In this document: in pieces, positions 10,941 through 22,215 of the stretch | How positions within the stretch are numbered: position 1 is the stretch's first letter | Layout of the letters: each line of letters opens with the position of its first letter | Source: Okapia johnstoni | Taxonomy: Eukaryota > Chordata > Mammalia > Artiodactyla > Giraffidae | DNA: 64,000 nucleotides | Assembly: GCA_024291935.2 (NCBI GenBank) | Contig: CM044321.1 | Span: 65,962,985-66,026,984, forward strand | Reading direction: 5' to 3' | The notes under the pieces: model-generated | What the model saw: only the letters and a program-made list of their open reading frames with translations | Told to the model about the DNA's origin: nothing | The model's database searches: none | Translations under genes and position numbers: made by a program

Positions 10941-10943
10941 AGT

Positions 10944-10946
<3 letters not shown>

Positions 10947-10983
<37 letters not shown>

Positions 10984-11009
10984 TATACACACACACACAC
11001 ACACACATA
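10947..11009. repeat. Compound (TA)n(CA)n microsatellite
   Basis: Alternating TA repeats run for about 28 bases, followed by ACACATATATATACAC and then a (CA)n run of about 20 bases. Likely length-polymorphic. Confidence 0.9.
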
Positions 11010-11094
11010 CTCCCCAACAGAGAATGGATTTGATTTCTTACTGTAATTTCAACTAATGATTATATACATTGCCTCCCAGTTTGTGCTATAGAAA

Positions 11095-11290
11095 GGCCAG
11101 AATGACCAGACTTTAACCTAGATCCTACCACTTCTTCCATGGGTGAAATTGAGCAAGATAAGTTTTCTAAGCTTCAGTTTCCCTAACTTGAAAACCAAGA
11201 AGATGTCTGCTTTCCAGGGTAAAAAAAATGATGGGCTTTGAAAAAACAGGAACTGCTTGTAATGTCTGATACATGATAGGTTCTATGATT
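11095..11290 (-). mobile_element. MIR SINE fossil
   Basis: In plus orientation the order is GAGCAAGATAAGTTTTCTAAGC, TTCAGTTTCCCTAACTTG, then a decayed GGGTAAAAAAAATGATGGG and TGTCTGATACATGATAGG. This is MIR read in reverse (the GGGCAAGTCACTTAACC...CAGTTTCC block). Confidence 0.55.
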
Positions 11291-11561
11291 ACCTGTAAAA
11301 TTATTTCTGGAGAAAGGTAATTTTAACTTCAAGGGGAAGTGGTAAGCCATCCCTGTGTGGCAGCCGTGTTTAAGAATCCATAATATTTCCAGATTTTTGC
11401 TCGTCAGTTTATTTTTGCTCATAGTTTATGTTATTCAGTAAACATTGATTGAACCTCTGTTAAATACTGAGCACTGCACGAGCACACTGGGATGCAAAAA
11501 CAGTGGAATAACTTTCCTCCCAGCTGTGTAGATATAGCTTTTCCATTTTATTGAAAGACAG

Positions 11562-14500
11562 GTCAGGAGGGGCCGCCGTGAGTAGATACCCCTTGTCCAA
11601 GGTAAGGAGCAATGGCTGCACTTTGCTGGAGCAGCCGTGAAGAGATATCCCATGTCCAAGGTAAGAGAAACCCAAGTAAGATGGTAGGTGTTGTGAGACG
11701 GCATCAGAGAGCAGACACACTGAAACTATAATTACAGAAAACTAGCCAATCTGATCACATGGACCACAGCCTTGTCTATCTCAATGAAACTAAGCCATGC
11801 CGTGTGGGGCCACCCAAGACGGATGGGTCATGGTGGAGAGGTCTGACAGAATGTGGTCCACTGGAGAAGGGCATGGCAAACCACTTCAGTATTCTTTCCT
11901 TGAGAATCCCATGAACAGTATGAAAAGGCAAAAAGATAGGACTGAAAGATGAACTCCCCAGGTCTGTAGGTGCCCAATATTCTACTGGAGGTCAGTGGAG
12001 AAATAACTCCAGAAAGAATGATGGGATGGAGCCAAAGCAAAAACAATACCCAGCTGTGGATGTTACTGGTGATAGAAGCAAAGTCTGATGCTGTAAAGAG
12101 CAATATTGCATAGGAACCTGGAATGTTAGGTCCATGAATCAAGGCAAATTGGAAGTGGTCAAACAAGAGATGGCAAGAGTGAACGTTGACATTCTAGGAA
12201 TTAGCGAATTAAGATGGACTGGAATGGGTGAATTTAACTCAAATGACCATTATATCTACTACTGTGGGCAGGAATCCCTTAGAAGAAATGGAGTAGCCAT
12301 CATGGTCAACAAAAGAGTCTGAAATGCAGTACTAGGATGCAATCTAAAAAACGACAGGATGATCTCTGTTCATTTCCAAGGCAAACTGTTCAATATCACG
12401 GTAATCCAAGTCTATGCCCCGACCAGTAACGCTGAAGAAGCTGAACTTGAATGGTTCTATGAAGACCTACAAGACCTTTTACAACTAACACCCAAAGATG
12501 TCCTTTTCATTATATGGGACTGGAATGCAAAAGTAGGAAGTCAGGAAACACCTAGCGTAACAGGCAAATTTGGCCCTAAAGTACAGAATGAAGCAGGGCA
12601 AAGGCTAATAGAGTTTTGCCAAGAGAACTCACAGGTCATAGTAAACACCCTGTTGCAACAACACAAGAGAAGACTCTACACGTGGACATCACCAGATGGT
12701 CAACACCGAAATCAGATTGATTATATTCTTTGCAGCCAAAGATGGAGAAGCTTTATACAGTCAGCAAAAACAATTCCAGAAGTGGACTGTGGCTCAGATC
12801 ATGAACTCCTTTTTACAAATTCAAACTTAAAGAAAGTAGGGAAAACCACTAGACTGTTCAGATATGACCTAAATCAAATCCCTTATGATTATACAGTGGA
12901 AGTGACAAATAAATTTAAGGGACTAGATCTGATAGTCAGAGTTCCTGATGAACTATGGACAGAGGTTTGTGACATTGTACAGGAGACAGGAATCAAGACC
13001 ATCCCCAAGAAAAAGAAATGCAAAAAAGCAAAATGGCTGTCTGAGGAGGCCTTATAAATAGCTGTGAAGAGAAGAGAAGTGAAAAGCAAAGGAGAAAAGG
13101 AAAGATATACCCATTTGAATGCAGAGTCCCAAAGAATAGTGTGAAGAGATAAGAAAGCCTTCCTCAGTGATCAATGCAAAGAAATAGAGGGAAACAACAG
13201 AATGGGAAAGACTAGAGATCTCTTTAAGAAAATTAGAGATACCAAGGGAACATTTCATGCAAAGATGGGCTCAATAAAGGACAAGTGGCATGGACCTAAC
13301 AGAAGCAGAAGATATTAAGAAGAGGTGGCAAGAATACACAGAAGAACTGTACAAAAAAGAACTTCACGACCCAGAAAATCACGATGGTGTGATCACTCAC
13401 CTAGAGCCAGACATCCTGGAATGTGAAGTCAAGCAGTCCTTAGAAAGCATCACTATGAACAAAGGTAGTGGAGGTGATGGAATTCCAGTTGAGCTATTTC
13501 AAATCCTCAAAGATGAAGCTGTGAAAGTGCTGCACTCAATATGCCAGCAAATGTGGAAAACTCAGCAGTGGCCACAGGACTGGAAAAGGTCAGTTTCCGT
13601 TCCAATCCCAAAGAAAGGCAATGCCAAAGAATGCTCGAACTACCACACAATTGCACTCATCCCACACGCTAGTAAAGTAATGTTCAAAATTCTCCAAGCC
13701 AGGCTTCAGCAATACATGAACTGTGAACTTCCAGATGTTCAAGTTGGTTTTAGAAAAGGCAGAGGAACCAGAGATCAGATTGCCAACATCCGCTGGATCA
13801 TCGAAAAAGCAAGAGAGTTCCAGGAAAACATCTATTTCTGCTTTATTGACTATGCCAAAGCCTTTGACTATGTGGATCACAATAAACTCTGGAAAATTCT
13901 GAAAGAGAGGGACCATCTGACCTGTCTCTTGAGATACCTGTATGCAGGTCAGGAAGCAGCAGTTAGAACTGGACATGGAACAACAGACTGGTTCCAAATA
14001 GGAAAGGAGTATGTCTAGGCTATATATTGTCACCCTGCTTATTTAACTTATATGCAGAGTACATCATGAGAAACGCTGGGCTGGAAGAAGCACAAGCTGG
14101 AATCAAGATTGCCAGGAGAAATATCAGTAACCTCAGATATGCAGATGACACCACCCTTATGGCAAAAAGTGAAGAACTAAAGAGCCTCTTGATGAAAGTG
14201 AAAGTGGAGAGTGAAAAAGTTGGCTTGAAGCTCAGCGTTCAGAAAACTAAGATCATGGCATGTGGTCCCATCACTTCATGGCAAATAGATGGGGAAACAG
14301 TGGAAACAGTGTCAGACTTTATTTTGGGGGCTCCAAAATCACTGCAGATAGTGATTGCAGCCATGAAATTAAAAGACGCTTACTCCTTGGAGAAAGGAGT
14401 AACCAACCTAGATAGCATATTTAAAAGCAGAGACATTACTTTGCCAACAAAGGTCCGTCTAGTCAAGGCCATGGTTTTTCCAGTGGTCATGTATGGATGT

Positions 14501-14909
14501 GAGAGTTGGACAGTGAAGAAACCTGAGTGCCGAAGAATCGATGCTTTTGAACTGTGGTGTTGGAGAAGACTCTTGAGAGTTCCTTGGACTGCAAGAAGAT
14601 CCAACCAGTCCATCCTAAAGGAGATCAGTCCTGGGTGTTCATTGAAAGCACTGTTGTTGAAGCTGAAACTCTAATACTTTGGCCACCTCATGCGAAGAGT
14701 TGACTCATTGGAAAAGACCCTAATGCCGGGAAGGATTGAGGACAGTAGGAGAAGGGGACAACAGAGGATGAGATGGCTGGATGGCATCACCGACTCGATG
14801 GACATGGGTTTGGGTAAACTCCGGGAGTTGGTGATGGACAGGGAGGCCTGGCGTCCCGCGATTCATGGGGTTGCAAAGAGTCGGACATGACTGAGCAACT
14901 GAACTGAAC
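11562..14909 (+). mobile_element. BovB (RTE) LINE, full length, inactive
   Basis: This 3348-bp element spans a 5' UTR, an endonuclease plus reverse-transcriptase ORF and the BovB 3' end with ACTGA repeats (GAACTGAACTGAA). A perfect 10-bp target-site duplication, TGAAAGACAG, lies at 11552-11561 and 14910-14919, which supports a single complete insertion. The 5' UTR carries two copies of a 32-bp block (GCCGTGA...GGTAAG) at 11575-11606 and 11634-11665, a 59-bp period. Compared with the two other large copies here it holds nonsense changes and a 1-base frameshift, so it cannot make full-length ORF2 protein. It may still act as a source of homologous recombination with the copy at 28.8 kb. Confidence 0.93.
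12113..14680 (+). pseudogene. BovB ORF2 (endonuclease + reverse transcriptase), broken
   Basis: In life this protein nicks target DNA and copies the LINE RNA at the nick. The endonuclease part shows GTWNVRSMNQGK near 12113, DWNAKVG at 12518, QIDYIL at 12713 and GSDHE at 12791. The RT part shows FIDYAKAFD at 13842 (motif A) and YADD at 14138-14149 (motif C), and the C-terminal block GCESWTVKK...[11 protein letters not shown]. It is interrupted by TGA at 12320-12322, by TAA near 13055 (the second copy has CAA there) and TGA near 13142. A lost A near 14005 (GGAAAGG where two other copies have GGAAAAGG) then shifts the frame. About 12 bases are also missing near 13910 between motif A and the following TGACCTG. 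Catalytic residues survive, but the frame does not. Confidence 0.9.
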
Positions 14910-14919
14910 TGAAAGACAG

Positions 14920-15340
14920 AATTTTTCATTCGAAACAGTTTTACTTTTACTTAGTGTTCAAATGTAAGACTTTGTTGTTTCATTCTCTTGCTGCTATTTA
15001 ACAAATCTTGAAAAAGTATTTGTTACCTAGAATGAAGCCTATTAGAATGACCTAGAGTAAAATTTAGTTTAAAGAAGCTCTAATATGAGTGACTTCCATG
15101 GGACTTTTGTTACTAACAAACCAATAGACCAGTGTACTGAAGCAGTGTCATAAAATAGAACCTGACTTCTGCTCTAGTGTACTAATAGCTTGATTCATCC
15201 AGAGATTAGAGAATAGGCTGTTATCAAACAATGGAGGGAAGTTCTGTTCAGCATACTGGTGGAGGACTTACTTTAAAGAGGAAAACTAGTTCGTTTTGTA
15301 GTTGAATGTTCACTAAAAGAACTATCTTTCAGACAGTTGT
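14920..15340. other. Non-coding DNA, no gene seen
   Basis: Unassigned sequence between BovB and a SINE. Ends in a (GTG)n run at 15337-15357 that overlaps the tail of the next SINE. Confidence 0.4.
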
Positions 15341-15554
15341 GGTGGTGGTGGTGGTGATTTAGTCACTAAGTCATGTCCAACTCTTGCAACCCATGGACTG
15401 AAGCCCGCCAGGCTTCTCTGTCCGTGGGATTCTCTAGGCAAGAATACTGGAGTGGGTTGCCATTTCCTTCTCCAGGGGATCTTCCCAACCCAGGAATTTA
15501 ACCCAGGTCTCCTGCATTGCAGCAGATTCTTTACCAACTAAACTATGAGGGAAG
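15341..15554 (-). mobile_element. Bov-tA SINE with (GGT)n tail
   Basis: Reverse Bov-tA with tail motif TTAGTCACTAAGTCATGTCC, body GGAGTGGGTTGCCATTTCC and degraded head ACCAACTAAACTATGAGGGAAG. The 3' tail is a (GGT)n microsatellite. The 12-mer TCAGACAGTTGT occurs at the tail junction (15329-15340) and again at 15583-15594, 28 bases beyond the SINE 5' end. Confidence 0.92.
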
Positions 15555-15625
15555 TTGCAAGCTCCTTGAATACAGAGCTTTGTCAGACAGTTGTAAACTG
15601 CTTGAATACAAAGCCTTGTCTTCAG
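15555..15625. repeat. Diverged tandem duplication beside a SINE
   Basis: TTGCAAGCTCCTTGAATACAGAGC at 15555 is echoed by TTGTAAACTGCTTGAATACAAAGC at 15591, followed in both by a TTTGTC/CTTGTC block, giving a 36-bp period with roughly 80-85% identity. The phrase resembles the AAGCTCCTTGAGGGCAGGG part of L2/MIR. Confidence 0.6.
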
Positions 15626-17445
15626 TTTTTATCATGTCTGCTCATACCCATCCCTAATCTGTAGCTAATTCCTGTCCTGCCAGGGAGCATAATAGTTGTA
15701 CAGTAAGTTTGGACTGAGTAATTTCATAACATCCTCATATTTAGTAGGAGATTCTCCCATGATAAGAAAATATCTTTCAAAATTGAATATTCTGTTTTCT
15801 GAGGCTGATTTGCTTTATTATTTGGTGGTTTGTTTTCATTTTCATAATAGTAGAATAAACAAATGTAGCTTTGAACAGATTTTTAAAAATTCACATAGTT
15901 ATGATCATAAAATTATCCAAATTAGTCACACAGATTCAATTTTCTAATTTAATTACTTTAAAAATGTGCAAAGAAGTAATGGCAATACAATTTCATCATC
16001 TTATTGACCATTTCTATCATGCTGCACTGTTTTGTTTTCCATGTTTGAATTTGCAGTTATTTAATTGTATCACTGTGGTTTGCTTTTTTTAATTGTATCT
16101 ATTCTATAATTGGTAAACTTATTTGTATTTCCTTTGAAACGGTCATATATTTAGTTCACTTACACGCACACAGAAAATGAAATACCAAATCTACACTAGT
16201 TTTCCCATAACCCTGCTCTATTAATGTCTTACAAATCACCAAATACTCTTATTCCAGATCCTGATTAGGTTGAGTTAGAGTGTCAGATCTGACCTCTATG
16301 TGTTCTATAAGGGATTTCTCAGTCCTGTTACATTCCAATAATTTAAGTATACATTTTCTGGCCATCATCTTGCCTTTTATAATGTGCTTAGATGGGATCA
16401 GTAAAACAAATGTTCCCTTCATTTCCCTGAATGGGGTTATTGTAGAGAAATAATAAGTCATAAATAAGGGTTCAAAATTTCCTTTATCCCCAAAGCACAA
16501 ATTGTCATATTGAGGGATGGAATGTATTTACTTCAGTTTTTGTGGTAAGAAAAAAAATGAGCTTTATATATTCAAGGTAAAGTTGACATTAGTGCAAAAT
16601 AACATGATATATTCTAAGAACTACCTCCCAAACACACACAATTTAAAGAACACCTGTGTCATATCCTTTTACCATATAATTGAATTATTTTAAAAGTCAA
16701 ATAATTGACATTTTCCCTCAGTTTATCTACCTCTTGAAGCTTTAATTTTAAATTTTGCAAAAAATTATATCCTTAATTTATTGCCTAAAATTTTCTCTGA
16801 TAAAACTTAAAATGCAAATTATTTTACATAGATGTATTAATGTGGAATTGTTACAGTTCAAAAATAAATTTTACTTCCTAAACTTATTTTAAATCATCAA
16901 TATTTAATTTTTATTATGGTTAAATACTTAATCATCTATCCTACACTGCTTTTAAGTCGCCAATATCAACATTTAAAGAAATACTTGGAGCTAAAATGTC
17001 CAGTTCTTTTTTTTACTTGTTAAAAAACTTTTGGCTACTCATATTCAGGTTTATATGCAATAATGGAAACTGATTTTTGCTTTTCCTTATATTCTGTGCA
17101 AAGTTTGAAAAGGTTACTAGATGAGAAAGGGATGATGTCTTCTTTCATCGAGAAACTGTTCATTTTAGTTTTCCCTACTATCTTTGGGATTAATGTTTCA
17201 CATGTAATGAATAGTTTGCATAATAGAAGGCCATGGCTTATGGAATAATGAAACAAGATTGTTTTTATAAAGTAATGTTAAAAAAGATCCAAATCCTACC
17301 CTCATGGTGCTTGTGGTAGGCACTTAGTGACTAGATTAAAAAGGAAAATGTATCCAAAGAGCATGTAGATGTTCTATAACCATTTTTAGCAGTGTTTCAG
17401 CAGTAAATTCTGTGTCTAAAGGAAATATATTAGAAAAGAAAATGT
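15626..17445. other. AT-rich non-coding DNA, no gene seen
   Basis: No repeat or gene could be named. Frames of 60-83 codons on both strands are compatible with chance in AT-rich DNA. Confidence 0.45.
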
Positions 17446-17537
17446 TGGGCTTCCCAGGTGGCACAGTGGTAAAGAATTTGCCTGCTACAGCAGGAAACTA
17501 AGAGATGTAGGTTTGATCCCAGGGTCAGGAAGATCCC
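17446..17537 (+). mobile_element. Bov-tA SINE, head only
   Basis: GGGCTTCCCAGGTGGCACAG, then GTAGGTTTGATCCCAGGGTC and GGAAGATCCCC mark the tRNA-like head. The sequence breaks off before the BovA body, so it is a 3'-deleted or internally primed fragment. Confidence 0.85.
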
Positions 17538-18289
17538 CATTTTCTTTTTCTCCTATATAACATTGTACATGATCACAAAATATGGGTAAAAAAAATTAAA
17601 ACTTCCAATTTTAAGCATCTTTAAAACAAAAGTTATATAACTAAAGTAATTGAAAAGCAAGAGACCTTTTAAAAACGTTGAATTCAAAAGTCTACATATA
17701 GAATTACATTTAAATCCAAAGAGAAAACGCCCTTCTTTTCTGTCATAACTTTCTACTTCTTCACCAACTCTTTCCATGCTTCGTGCAGAATATTCATATA
17801 TTGCTTAGAGGCAACTTTACACAGACAGAAGTATTGTTATCCAACTACTTCATATGGCTCTCACCGAACTTGGGTACCATTCCAAAGAAGATAGTCTTAT
17901 TCCAAAAGTCTGATACCACAAAATAACATAATTTTTAAAGTCCTGATGTTTAATGGTAGGAGACTTCAAGGCATAAAATAAAGAGACATTCAATTAATAA
18001 TGAAAAATTTGAGATAGAAAAAGTGAAAAGTTGACTAACAAAAGGGCTGCTTTATTGGTTTCCCTGGCCTACCCTAAAACATTTCTGTTGTGATGTCCTA
18101 ACTCTTCTTATATCTACTTATTGACCAGTCATCAATTATTATTGAAAAATTCTAGATCAAAGTTCTAACCAGTATTCTAATAATTTTGATATCAGTTGGA
18201 GAAAAGAAGACACTCACCCAATGGGAAATACCTTATGATCAAGTGTGAGGTGGTGTGTCTCGACTGTAATAGCAAAGAAGGGCAGGATA
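17538..18289. other. AT-rich non-coding DNA, no gene seen
   Basis: Unassigned; no coding or repeat signature recognised. Confidence 0.4.
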
Positions 18290-18370
18290 AGAAGAGCCAT
18301 CATTTGTTAAGGGCTTAGTATGTGCCGAGAGTTGTCTACACACAATCTCTAATAGTCCTTATAGTCAGAT
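18290..18370 (+). mobile_element. MIR fragment
   Basis: CATTTGTTAAGGGCTTAGTATGTGCC followed by CACACAATCTCTAATAGTCC resembles the MIR core (TTGAGCACCTACTATGTGCC...). Short and decayed. Confidence 0.45.
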
Positions 18371-19258
18371 CAGGATGGCTTCTCCATGGAACAGGTCAAG
18401 TTTACTCAGGAATTTGAAGCTTTGATTGACATCAAACTTTCCAATTGTAAACAAGGACCATGGGGATCTACTGTGTGAAGAAGCAGTAGAATGAGAAAGA
18501 AACAAAGGAGAACCTGACCTTTTTCAATCTATGTCAGTATAAACTAATTTTTTTTTTTTTACCAAATGTAATCTTTTGCTAAATGGAAATAACTTTATAA
18601 GTTGAAAAGAAAGCTTTATTTTTTCTTTCTGTCTACCTTCAACTCTATAGAATGGACTATTTCTTCACCTTTTAAACAATTTCTATGGTGGGTCTCATAG
18701 CTTTTCCAATCATTCTTAAAAACAAAAATATCCTTTGGTCACCTTTGGGCACAAGAAGTGTCACTTAAATATTCTGAATCTCCAGGCCATGTGTAATATC
18801 ACAACTCCATAGTCTTACCTTATTTGAAGTTTATCCTCCGTGTGGAGAGGGTTTAAGGCTGAGAGACTTGCAGCGTTTGGGTTCTCATTTGTTTCTTTCT
18901 CATTCTACTGCTTCCTCACGCAGTGTACAAGCTCGGGGTCTGATCCTCCAGGGCTGGACCACTGTTAAAAGGATTGGAGAAAAAGATTCAGGTTTACATG
19001 GCCACTATTGTGGCAATCTGGAACTGACAGTCTGGGGACTCTGATATTTAAAGAAGGCTCTTTAGATTCTTCTGCCTGGAATTTCCAACTACAGTTCATA
19101 TATTGTCCTTTTTGCTAAGTGACCACTGAGGACTTCAACCAACACTTAGTCATAGACATCAGATTTCATCCCACCAAGATCCTTTCTGTTGAAATCCCAG
19201 TGCCCTTTCAAGTGGCTTTCTCCTTTAGGTGTATCTCTTGGGTAAATTAGTCTCTTTT
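18371..19258. other. Non-coding DNA, no gene seen
   Basis: Contains a T-run at about 18549-18560. No gene, RNA or nameable repeat. Confidence 0.4.
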
Positions 19259-19270
19259 AAAAGACATTTG

Positions 19271-19483
19271 CTTCCCTGGTGACTCAGATGATAAACAATC
19301 CGCCTGCAATGCGGGATGCCTGGGTTCAGTCTCTGGGTTGGGAAGAACCCCTGGAGGAGAGCATGGCAACCCACTCCAGTATTCTTGCCTGGAGAATCCC
19401 CATGGACAGAGGAGCCTGGCAGGCTACAGTCCATGGGGTCGCAAAGAGTCGGACATGACTAAGCGACTAACACTTCCACTTCC
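19271..19483 (+). mobile_element. Bov-tA SINE, full length
   Basis: Head CTTCCCTGGTGACTCAG, body GGCAACCCACTCCAGTATTC and end GGGTCGCAAAGAGTCGGACA are all present. The flanks AAAAGACATTTG and AAAAGATACTTTG are an imperfect target-site duplication. Confidence 0.94.
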
Positions 19484-19887
19484 AAAAGATACTTTGGCTT
19501 ATCTCTCTGTCTGGTCAGTGTTCATATGGTTTGTAAGACCACTTGTCTTTCCTTGGCCTGCTTGTGTGTAAAAGAGCTCCTAACATGGCTCTTTCTCTCT
19601 GCTCTGCTGCCTTAAGCCGATATGGCCACTGCTACACTTTCACGTTTCTCACGTCTGAGTCAGACACCAGATATAAATCAAATTAATTCATAATTTCATG
19701 AGATACACAATTTCTCAGAAGCACAGCTTTTTTTGGTAACCCCCCCAAAAAAACTTTTATCCTGTGTTTTCAGGAAAAGAATTTGTACACACATCTCACT
19801 ATACACAAAACTCAATTACAGGTGTATTAAGAGCACTCAAGAGTGAAAGTCAAAGTTCTAAAACTTTTAGAAAGTTTTTTATGACTT

Positions 19888-20100
19888 TTGTTGTTGCTTA
19901 GTTGCTAAGTCATGTCTGACTCTTTTGCAACCCCATAGACTGTAGCCTGCCAGACTCTTCTGTCCATGGGATTTCCCAGGCAAGAATACTGGAGTGGGTT
20001 GCCATTTCCTTCTCCAGGGGATCTTGCCAACCCAGGGATCGAATAGATGTCTCCTGTGTGTCTCCTGCATTACAGGCAGGTCCTTTACTGGCTAAGCCAC
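19888..20100 (-). mobile_element. Bov-tA SINE
   Basis: Reverse copy with (GTT)n-like tail TTGTTGTTGC, TAAGTCATGTCTGACTC, GGAGTGGGTTGCCATTTCC and a head with a short internal GTGTCTCCT duplication near 20050-20067. The head is truncated at CTGGCTAAGCCAC. Confidence 0.92.
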
Positions 20101-20142
20101 TTTGGGTAATTTTTAAAGGACTTTGGGTAACTTTTAAAAAGG
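20099..20142. repeat. Tandem duplication of about 21 bp
   Basis: ACTTTGGGTAATTTTTAAAGG at 20099 is followed directly by ACTTTGGGTAACTTTTAAAAAGG at 20120. Confidence 0.85.
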
Positions 20143-20995
20143 GACTGAGAAAAAGAGCAAGATATCAAAAAAGAAGAAAACTGAAGGGACCAGAAGAAAT
20201 GCTGAAAACTATAATTCAGGAAACTTTTTCTAAAATAAGAATTTGAAGTTTCTCATTATATACTTAAGAATATTGATCCACAATGACTAACACCAAGATA
20301 TTGTAGTGTCCTTGGTTTAAAGAAAAATAAAATATTTGACTATCTAGAAAGAAGAAAAGAACACATGATTTACAAGACATTTCAATTAGATAATTATCAG
20401 ACTTCAAGAGCAACACTTTATGCTCAAAGAAAATAAGTTTATCTTATTAATACGCTCAAGGAAAGAAAATGAGTCAAGCATTTTGTATCTAGCAAAATTG
20501 ACTTACAAGTAAAAAGGGCACAGGGGCTCATTAGCCCTTTCTGAAGAAATCTACCAGAGAATCAACTTCAGGTAATCACATGACCAGAAAGGCATACAGT
20601 TTGTAAAATTGAGACTGGAAAACTATGTAAAAAAACTCTTAGGTTTTTCAACAGATAACTTGTAGCAAAAATAAGTTTTTGATTAAAAGAGGCTTAAAAG
20701 ACACACCAAAAAATATATAAAGGAGCATTATAGGATACATATTTGACTGGTGAAACTGGAAAATGCAAGGAAATAATTACTGTAAACAGATAATGATTCC
20801 TTATAGAAGGAAGAATGGGATTGCAATCAGTGTGGAGTATTTAAGAGTTGTTTTGCATTGTGGAGGGGAATTTCAGGGACACTTTTACTTCTTGACCCGA
20901 TGGTAGTTAGATTGTTCACCTGTGAGTAATTCATTAAGCTATTTTGTGTACTTTTCTATATTTGTACTTTCTTTTAACAATAAAAATATTATTTT
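20143..20995 (+). mobile_element. Old L1/HAL1-type LINE 3' part
   Basis: The region has A-rich plus-strand LINE character with phrases such as TTGTATCTAGCAAAATTGAC, CTGAAGAAATCTACCAGAGAAT and a closing AATTCATTAAGCTATTTTGTG...TTTAACAATAAAAATATT, which fits the 3' end of old L1M/HAL1 elements. Decayed; no frame. Confidence 0.5.
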
Positions 20996-21209
20996 GAAAA
21001 ACTGGTCACAGAGAGGAGGGAGCAGAGAGGCAAGGGAGAGTTAAACTCCAATGAGAAATGTTGAGATACTGATGTCTATAATGCATGTTTAAAATCTTTT
21101 GATATTTATATAATCTTATATTTCTTAATATAAGTCTCAGTTGTAAAATATAATACAAAAAGAAAAATCCACAAGGTTCCCATTACCTACAGACAAAAGT
21201 CAAATTCCT
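20996..21209. other. Non-coding DNA
   Basis: Unassigned AT-rich sequence between two LINE remnants. Confidence 0.4.
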
Positions 21210-21635
21210 TAATATGTAGCATTTTATCTGAGGACCACATTTCATTTTCATACATCATTTGCTTCCATTATCCCCTAGGCATCAACAGATGGAGTCAGAT
21301 AAAAATCCTCACTATTGTTTGAGTATGCTGTATTCTTTTTGTGTTTTCATGCCCTTGGGATTCCCTCCCTCTGAAATACTAGTTTTATTCCTTCAAAACT
21401 CAGTTAAAGGTTATTTCCTCTATGAACGCTTCCTTTTCCCCAGGCAGAATTATTTACTCTTTTGTCTGTGTTCCCGTATCATTTTATATGATACTTTGTG
21501 TTAAATCCCTGTAATATTATCTGTCTACATGACCTTTTCTCTGTAGGCTAGAGCTCTTAAAGAAAATATGTTGTATTTATTTTGTTTTCCCTGCATGTGG
21601 ACAGTGCTTGGCATATGAGTGAATGAATGAGAAGA
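21210..21635 (+). mobile_element. L2 LINE 3' end fossil
   Basis: Order of phrases: CTATTGTTTGAGTATGCTGT, GAAATACTAGTTTTATTCC, CTTCAAAACTCAGTTAAAGG, TATGAACGCTTCCTTTTCCCC, TGTAGGCTAGAGCTC, GGACAGTGCTTGGCATATGA and GTGAATGAATGAG. This follows the 3' part of L2 (cysteine-rich end, then AGCTCCTTGAGGG...CAGTGCCTGGCACA...GAATGAATGA). Confidence 0.65.
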
Positions 21636-22104
21636 GACAGGAAATTGATTAGCTCCAAAGATACTTTGCCTAAGAAAGCCTTTGGGTGCAGGGAAAAGAT
21701 TCAGTTACCTAATCAACTATGTACAAGTGGAAAAACAAACAAAAGGCCATGGGACTACAAATGCTTGTCTTATATGTCACTATGTTAAGTAGAACTGTGC
21801 ATCGTGTGAGTCTTCTGTGTTCACACATCTCATGTTTTATTCTGTCACTTTTATCCATCTTTAATGGATGATATCGCAGGATTTAAAAGAGACATATTAG
21901 TTCTTCAACTAGTATGGTGCTTTCTTCTTAGTCTGTTCATGTTGGTGATGTTTTGTGGTGATTGATCAGAAAGGGTATAGTCGTAGCTCTCACAGAGAAG
22001 ACAATACAGTTAAAACACTGGCATCTTGAAGCTGTGACAATATTCTGGGTAAAAATGGGCCAAAAAATTAAATGGGAAGTAAGAAAACTTGGTGAGTAGG
22101 TCTT
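21636..22104. other. Non-coding DNA, no gene seen
   Basis: Unassigned. Confidence 0.4.
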
Positions 22105-22215
22105 ATTAACATTCCCATTTTAATCCAATGAGCCAGCAGAGGCATAGAGAATTTAAGTAACTTGCTCAAGTCACCACAGTAAGCACAGAAATCAGGACCT
22201 GAATTTAGCCAGCAG
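22105..22215 (+). mobile_element. MIR fragment
   Basis: GAGGCATAGAGAATTTAAGTAACTTGCTCAAGTCACC matches the conserved MIR core (GAGGTTAAGTAACTTGCCCAAGGTCAC), followed by AGCACAGAAATCAGGACC. Confidence 0.65.

Noticed and set aside
12359..14674. BovB ORF fragments as host genes
   Set aside because: They encode RTE endonuclease/RT motifs, lie between target-site duplications and are broken by stops and a frameshift.
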